The notes under the pieces are model-generated. The model was not told the DNA's origin, did no database searches, and saw only the letters and a program-made list of their open reading frames with translations. From Pelagibius sp. Alg239-R121 (GTDB lineage: Bacteria > Pseudomonadota > Alphaproteobacteria > Kiloniellales > Kiloniellaceae): 64,000 bases of DNA. Where the stretch lies: NCBI RefSeq assembly GCF_947331435.1, contig NZ_CAMZOF010000007.1, positions 124,001 to 188,000 on the forward strand, given 5' to 3'. Made by a program: the position numbers and the translations under genes. Shown here piece after piece: positions 60,150-64,000 of this stretch (its first letter is position 1; each line of letters starts with the position of its first letter).

Positions 60150-61640
60150 ATGGAACTCCTTGCTGCAATCGCCGAACAGATCTTGCGCCTGGACGTCTTT
60201 ATTGCACTTGCCGTGGGGGCGATCGGCGGCGTGATCATCGGGGCGATTCCAGGTGTGGGCCCGGCCGTGGCCATTGCCATCCTCCTGCCGGCCACCTTTC
60301 AATTCGAGCCCATCGTCGGCCTGACACTGTTGCTGGGAATCTACGGCTCCTCCATGTATGGCGGCGCATTGCCGGCTATCCTGATCAATACGCCGGGGAC
60401 CGCGGTCAACGCACTGACCACCTATGACGGCTATCCTATGACCCAGAGAGGTGAAGCGCGCCGCGCCCTGTCCCTGGCCTATAGCGCATCGTTCTTCGGT
60501 GCGGTTTTTTCAATCTTCTGCCTGTTGGCATTAAGCCCGGTGCTGGCTAGCATCGCGCCTTTGTTCGGCTCGCGGGATATTTTCATGGCCGCGTTGCTCG
60601 GTGTCATCTGCGTGGTTTTGGCCCACCGGGGACAGACCATGATCGCCGCGGCCTTGCTCTGCTTCGGCATGTTTCTCAACACTGTGGGTTTAGAAGCGGT
60701 ACGCTACTCTAAACGGTTCACTTTCGATCAATCCTGGCTCAATTCCGGCTTCGATCTGATCGTGGTTATTCTGGGATTGTTCGCTCTTTCCCAGGCCTAC
60801 TTTCTGCTGGGCGATCGCGGACAGCAGGCGAAGCTTCCTGATGTGACAGGGAGTCGGCTGTCTGGGTTTGGTGAGATCCTGCGCCATAAGCGCCTAGCTG
60901 CGGTTTCTTCTGGCTTCGGCGTGATCATGGGAATGATTCCGGGGGTCGGTGAGTTCACAGCGCAATTCTTCTCCTATGCCTACGCTCAGAAGACCTCAAA
61001 GCAGCCAGAGCTGATCGGCCGAGGTTCGCCGGAAGGTTTGATCGCGTCGGAATCGGCAAACAACGCCGTTCCCGCTGCTGCCATGATTCCTCTTTTGGCC
61101 CTCGGTATTCCGGGCGAGGCGCTGACCGCCATGATGCTTTCAGTCTTCTACGTGCACGGTGTGATACCTGGGCCATCCTTCTTCGAAACCCAGTCGGGCT
61201 TCTTCTACAGCCTCTTTGTCGTGCTCCTGGTGATCAACTGCGTGGTTCTGATTTTTCTGCTGCTCGCCACCAATGGCCTGATCAAGGTGATCAAAATTCC
61301 CAACCGGATCCTGGGCGTCATTGTCATGACGCTCAGCCTGGTTGGTGTCTACTCCCTGCGGAATAGCCTGACCGATTGCGCGATCGCGGCGGTTTTTGGA
61401 CTGATCGGGCTTGCGCTGCGTCATCTCAACTGGCCAATCGTTCCGATTATTCTGGGAATGGTTCTGGGCCGGATCATGGAGGACAAGTTCCGTGCCTCAA
61501 TGGCCCGGGTCGACAGCCCGCTAGACTTTATCGACCGGCCGGTGTCCGGCACGCTCTTTGCCATCATCGTGCTCGCACTCCTATTTCACATCGCGGGCCT
61601 GATCCGCGAACGCAGAATTTCCAGGAGCCTTCATGCTTGA
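60150..61640 (+). CDS. tctA: TTT transporter large permease (TctA)
   Basis: This 496-residue inner-membrane protein is the transport subunit, with about 12 segments. Family signatures are GAIPGVGPAVAIAILLPATFQ and YGSSMYGGALPAILINTPGTAVNALTTYDGYPM in the N-terminal half and GVIMGMIPGVGEFTAQFFSYAYAQ plus ESANNAVPAAAMIPLLALGIPGEALTAMM in the second, i.e. an internal repeat. It overlaps the aldehyde-dehydrogenase start by 8 bp. Confidence 0.95.
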   Translation: MELLAAIAEQILRLDVFIALAVGAIGGVIIGAIPGVGPAVAIAILLPATFQFEPIVGLTLLLGIYGSSMYGGALPAILINTPGTAVNALTTYDGYPMTQRGEARRALSLAYSASFFGAVFSIFCLLALSPVLASIAPLFGSRDIFMAALLGVICVVLAHRGQTMIAAALLCFGMFLNTVGLEAVRYSKRFTFDQSWLNSGFDLIVVILGLFALSQAYFLLGDRGQQAKLPDVTGSRLSGFGEILRHKRLAAVSSGFGVIMGMIPGVGEFTAQFFSYAYAQKTSKQPELIGRGSPEGLIASESANNAVPAAAMIPLLALGIPGEALTAMMLSVFYVHGVIPGPSFFETQSGFFYSLFVVLLVINCVVLIFLLLATNGLIKVIKIPNRILGVIVMTLSLVGVYSLRNSLTDCAIAAVFGLIGLALRHLNWPIVPIILGMVLGRIMEDKFRASMARVDSPLDFIDRPVSGTLFAIIVLALLFHIAGLIRERRISRSLHA

Positions 61641-63123
61641 TCAGCTTGCGATCGACCGGGAACGCAAGACTACCATACCGCCGCAGAGGCATTTTATTGA
61701 TGGTAAGTGGTGCAATAGAGAGAGTGTCGATCGCCTGAACGTCGTCAGTCCGATCGACGGCGGTCATTTGACCAGCCTCGCCAGGGGCTCCGCCGCAGAT
61801 ATCGACATGGCGGTTGCCGCCGCAAGACGCAGCTTTGAATCGGGCAGGTGGTCCAACGCACCACCGGTTCATCGCAAGAAGGTTCTGCTGCGCCTGGCAG
61901 ACCTTGTGGAAGCTCACGCACTGGAGCTTGCGGTTCTTGGCGTGCGCGACAACGGCACCGAAATCTCCATGGCCTACAAGGCCGAACCAGGCAGTGCTGC
62001 AGGGACCTTCCGCTACTACGCGGAAGCTATCGACAAGGTCTACGGCGAGATTTCACCCAGCGGCCCCGACGTCCTGGGGCTGATCCATCGCGAACCCTTG
62101 GGCGTAGTGGGTGCGGTTGTGCCCTGGAATTTCCCTTTGATGATCGGCGCCTGGAAGCTGGCCCCGGCGCTCGCGGCGGGAAACTCTGTCGTGCTGAAGC
62201 CACCGGAGACTGCATCTTTGACGTTGCTGCGTCTGGCCGAACTCGCTGCAGAAGCGGGACTCCCGGACGGAGTGCTCAATGTAGTGACCGGTGAAGGCCC
62301 GGTCGTAGGCGAGGCCTTAGGTTTGCATATGGACGTGGATGCTCTGGTTTTTACCGGGTCGGGCGGTGTGGGGCGGCGTCTGCTGGATTACGCCGCACGC
62401 TCGAACCTGAAGCGCGTGTATCTGGAACTGGGCGGCAAGTCACCGAACATCGTCTTTGCCGATGCGCCGGATCTGGAAAAAGCCGCTAAGGTGTCCGCTT
62501 TCGGGATCTTTCGGAATGCCGGTCAAGTCTGTGTCGCAGGCTCCCGGCTTTTGGTCGAGGACTCTATCCACGATGCCTTCGTCGAAAAGCTCGTTTCGTA
62601 CGCCGAAAAGATCAGGGTCGGTGATCCGCTGGATCTGGGCACGGAGATGGGGGCTGTTTCCAACGACGCCCAGTTGCACCGCGATCTGCTCTGTATCGAA
62701 AGTGCGCAGTCACAAGGGGCTCATCTTGTGACCGGTGGAGCCAGGATCCTTGAAGAGACCGGCGGCAGTTACCTGCAGCCGACGATCTTCGATGAGGTCA
62801 CGCCAGATATGACGCTGGCACAGGAAGAGGTATTTGGTCCGGTCCTTGCCGTGCAACGTTTCCAGGATGCAGAAGAAGCGGTCGCGCTGGCCAACGGCAC
62901 GAGCTATGGCCTGGCAGCCGCTGTTTGGACCTCTGACCTCTCCAGGGCGCATCGGATGGTGCGTGCGGTCCGGGCAGGTGTGGTTCACGTCAATACCTAC
63001 GGCGGTGCCGATATGACAGTTCCGCTCGGTGGTACCAAGCAATCGGGTAACGGTCATGACAAGTCGCTGTATGCGCTTGAAAAATACAGCAATTTGAAGA
63101 CTGCCTGGATAGCCCTGGCTTAA
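61633..63123 (+). CDS. Aldehyde dehydrogenase (PuuC/GabD-like)
   Basis: This 496-residue NAD(P)-dependent enzyme has the catalytic Glu in VYLELGGKSPNIVFADAPDL and Cys in NAGQVCVAGSRLLVED, the Asn in VVPWNFPLMIGAWKLAPALAAGN and the NAD motif FTGSGGVGRRLLDYA. It resembles gamma-(glutamylamino)butyraldehyde and related semialdehyde dehydrogenases. Co-transcription with tctA and the presence of a class III aminotransferase in the divergent operon suggest oxidation of a transaminated aldehyde. It ends 10 bp from the convergent LysR gene. Confidence 0.93.
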   Translation: MLDQLAIDRERKTTIPPQRHFIDGKWCNRESVDRLNVVSPIDGGHLTSLARGSAADIDMAVAAARRSFESGRWSNAPPVHRKKVLLRLADLVEAHALELAVLGVRDNGTEISMAYKAEPGSAAGTFRYYAEAIDKVYGEISPSGPDVLGLIHREPLGVVGAVVPWNFPLMIGAWKLAPALAAGNSVVLKPPETASLTLLRLAELAAEAGLPDGVLNVVTGEGPVVGEALGLHMDVDALVFTGSGGVGRRLLDYAARSNLKRVYLELGGKSPNIVFADAPDLEKAAKVSAFGIFRNAGQVCVAGSRLLVEDSIHDAFVEKLVSYAEKIRVGDPLDLGTEMGAVSNDAQLHRDLLCIESAQSQGAHLVTGGARILEETGGSYLQPTIFDEVTPDMTLAQEEVFGPVLAVQRFQDAEEAVALANGTSYGLAAAVWTSDLSRAHRMVRAVRAGVVHVNTYGGADMTVPLGGTKQSGNGHDKSLYALEKYSNLKTAWIALA

Positions 63124-63133
63124 TCCGATGGGC

Positions 63134-64000
63134 TTACGAACCTGAAGTCAGCCATCCTGCAAATGCTTCCCGGTCAGGATTTGATGCTTTGATACGGGGC
63201 GTGAGCAGATAGTAGCCGGACTCGGTACGAACCGATTCTTCCAGCAGCCGCACGAGCTTGCCTTCCTTAAGGTGGTCGTCTACCAGATGGCGCCATCCCA
63301 GGGCTATGCCTAGCCCATCGCTCGCCGCTTGAACTGCCAGCGGGTAGGTATTGACGGTTAGATACTGGACGCTGTCGGGAAACGGGACTCCGACGGCGGC
63401 GAACCAACCGCGCCAGTCCAGCCATTCCTCGTGATGGCTCGCAACGTCAATCAAAGTGCAACTGGCGAGGTCTTCGGGGCGTGTGCCTTGAGGTACCCTG
63501 CTTGCCGGCGAGGTTCCACCAACGGGATAAACCTCCTCGTCCAGCAGCCTCTCAGCCATAAATCCTTCCCAAATGCCTTCGCCACGCAGGATGGCGAGGT
63601 CCACATCCGCTGCAAGGCAGTCGGCGTCGTCATCAGAGGAAATCAGTTTGATCTCAATGTCGGGATAGGCTTCTCGGAAGGATTGAATCCTCGGCATCAG
63701 CCAGAGCGTGGCGATCGAGTTGGTCGCCGCAATGGTCACACGCGCTGAAGTTTGCGCTTTGCGGATATCCCGAGAGGCGTCGGCGAGTTGGTCGAGGGCG
63801 CGGGCAACGATGCGGCGGTAGGCCTCGCCTTCAGGGGTCAGATGCACGGCCCTATGGGTCCGGACAAACAAATCCTGGCCCAAATTCTGCTCGAGCAGGC
63901 GGATCTTGCGGCTCACCGCGGCCTGGCTGACATTTAGTGAGTTTGCCGCGGCTGTGAAGCCGCCAAGCGCCGCCGCCGCCTCGAAAGCGATCAAATAATC
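63134..64000 (-). CDS. LysR family regulator, cut by the right edge
   Basis: At least 289 residues are visible; the frame stays open to the window end (DYLIAFEAAAALGGFTAAAN), matching the start of the LysR helix-turn-helix, so the true start lies beyond 64000. The helix-turn-helix (VSQAAVSRKIRLLEQNLGQDLFVRT) and effector domain (RVTIAATNSIATLWLMPRIQSFREAYPDIEI, in part) are clear, and it resembles GcvA-type members. It converges on the aldehyde dehydrogenase gene. Confidence 0.9.
   Translation of the reverse strand, partial: DYLIAFEAAAALGGFTAAANSLNVSQAAVSRKIRLLEQNLGQDLFVRTHRAVHLTPEGEAYRRIVARALDQLADASRDIRKAQTSARVTIAATNSIATLWLMPRIQSFREAYPDIEIKLISSDDDADCLAADVDLAILRGEGIWEGFMAERLLDEEVYPVGGTSPASRVPQGTRPEDLASCTLIDVASHHEEWLDWRGWFAAVGVPFPDSVQYLTVNTYPLAVQAASDGLGIALGWRHLVDDHLKEGKLVRLLEESVRTESGYYLLTPRIKASNPDREAFAGWLTSGS

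Overview
The window looks like an accessory, catabolism-rich stretch of a moderately GC-rich Alphaproteobacterium. The evidence is the gene set: a Rhodobacter-type polyol (smo) ABC operon, inositol genes under an RpiR regulator, TRAP and tripartite tricarboxylate (TTT) transporters, many LysR/RpiR/SorC/IclR/WYL regulators, and dense operons with ATGA overlaps. I cannot name the genus from sequence alone; a Rhodospirillales/Kiloniellales- or Rhodobacterales-like heterotroph fits. I saw no rRNA, tRNA, CRISPR array, prophage or intact insertion sequence.

Layout. 1-10.1 kb: an inositol-type regulon, with a ribose/fructose-type ABC transporter (running off the left edge), a Gfo/Idh oxidoreductase, a D-2-hydroxyacid dehydrogenase, an HpcH/HpaI aldolase and iolG on the minus strand, divergent from iolD-iolE-SDR, closed by an RpiR regulator. 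Three copies of one 16-bp operator (TGCAA-N6-TTGCM) sit before the ABC genes, between iolG and iolD, and before the regulator. 10.3-14.4 kb: LysR, a divergent cytochrome P460 lipoprotein, and a large AT-richer BTAD/TPR regulator. 14.7-23.5 kb: a sorbitol/mannitol-type operon (smoE-F-G-K-S, second SDR, HAD phosphatase) with a SorC regulator, a VOC protein and a small lipoprotein upstream. 24.2-27.6 kb: a PAS-GGDEF diguanylate cyclase, two membrane proteins (one ABA4-like) and a divergent TetR regulator. 27.7-32.5 kb: an RpiR regulator divergent from an N-formylglutamate amidohydrolase and a TRAP transporter. 33-37.5 kb: LysE exporter, hypothetical, two WYL regulators, RidA and a DMT exporter. 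37.7-40.5 kb: a TRAP binding-protein remnant beside pxpABC (5-oxoprolinase). 41.1-45.6 kb: a secreted Cys-rich protein, an MFS pump, LysR and a class V aminotransferase. 45.7-50.9 kb: a MarR regulator, an RND permease fused to a LolA-like periplasmic domain, and a DUF1302 outer-membrane barrel, with two matching MarR palindromes. 50.9-64 kb: an IclR-controlled catabolic module (IlvD/Edd dehydratase, PLP decarboxylase, Tm-1-like protein, class III aminotransferase, HAD) divergent from a TctCBA transporter and an aldehyde dehydrogenase, then a LysR gene cut by the right edge.

Most modules follow one logic: a local regulator, an uptake system, and a few oxidoreductases, aldolases or aminotransferases that feed the substrate into central metabolism. 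The observations I rate highest are the RND-LolA fusion with an internal signal-peptide-like joint, the MarR palindromes and apparently leaderless marR, a dispersed intergenic element whose two copies show compensatory base-pair changes, the three-site RpiR operator set, and a DctP pseudogene next to pxpABC.
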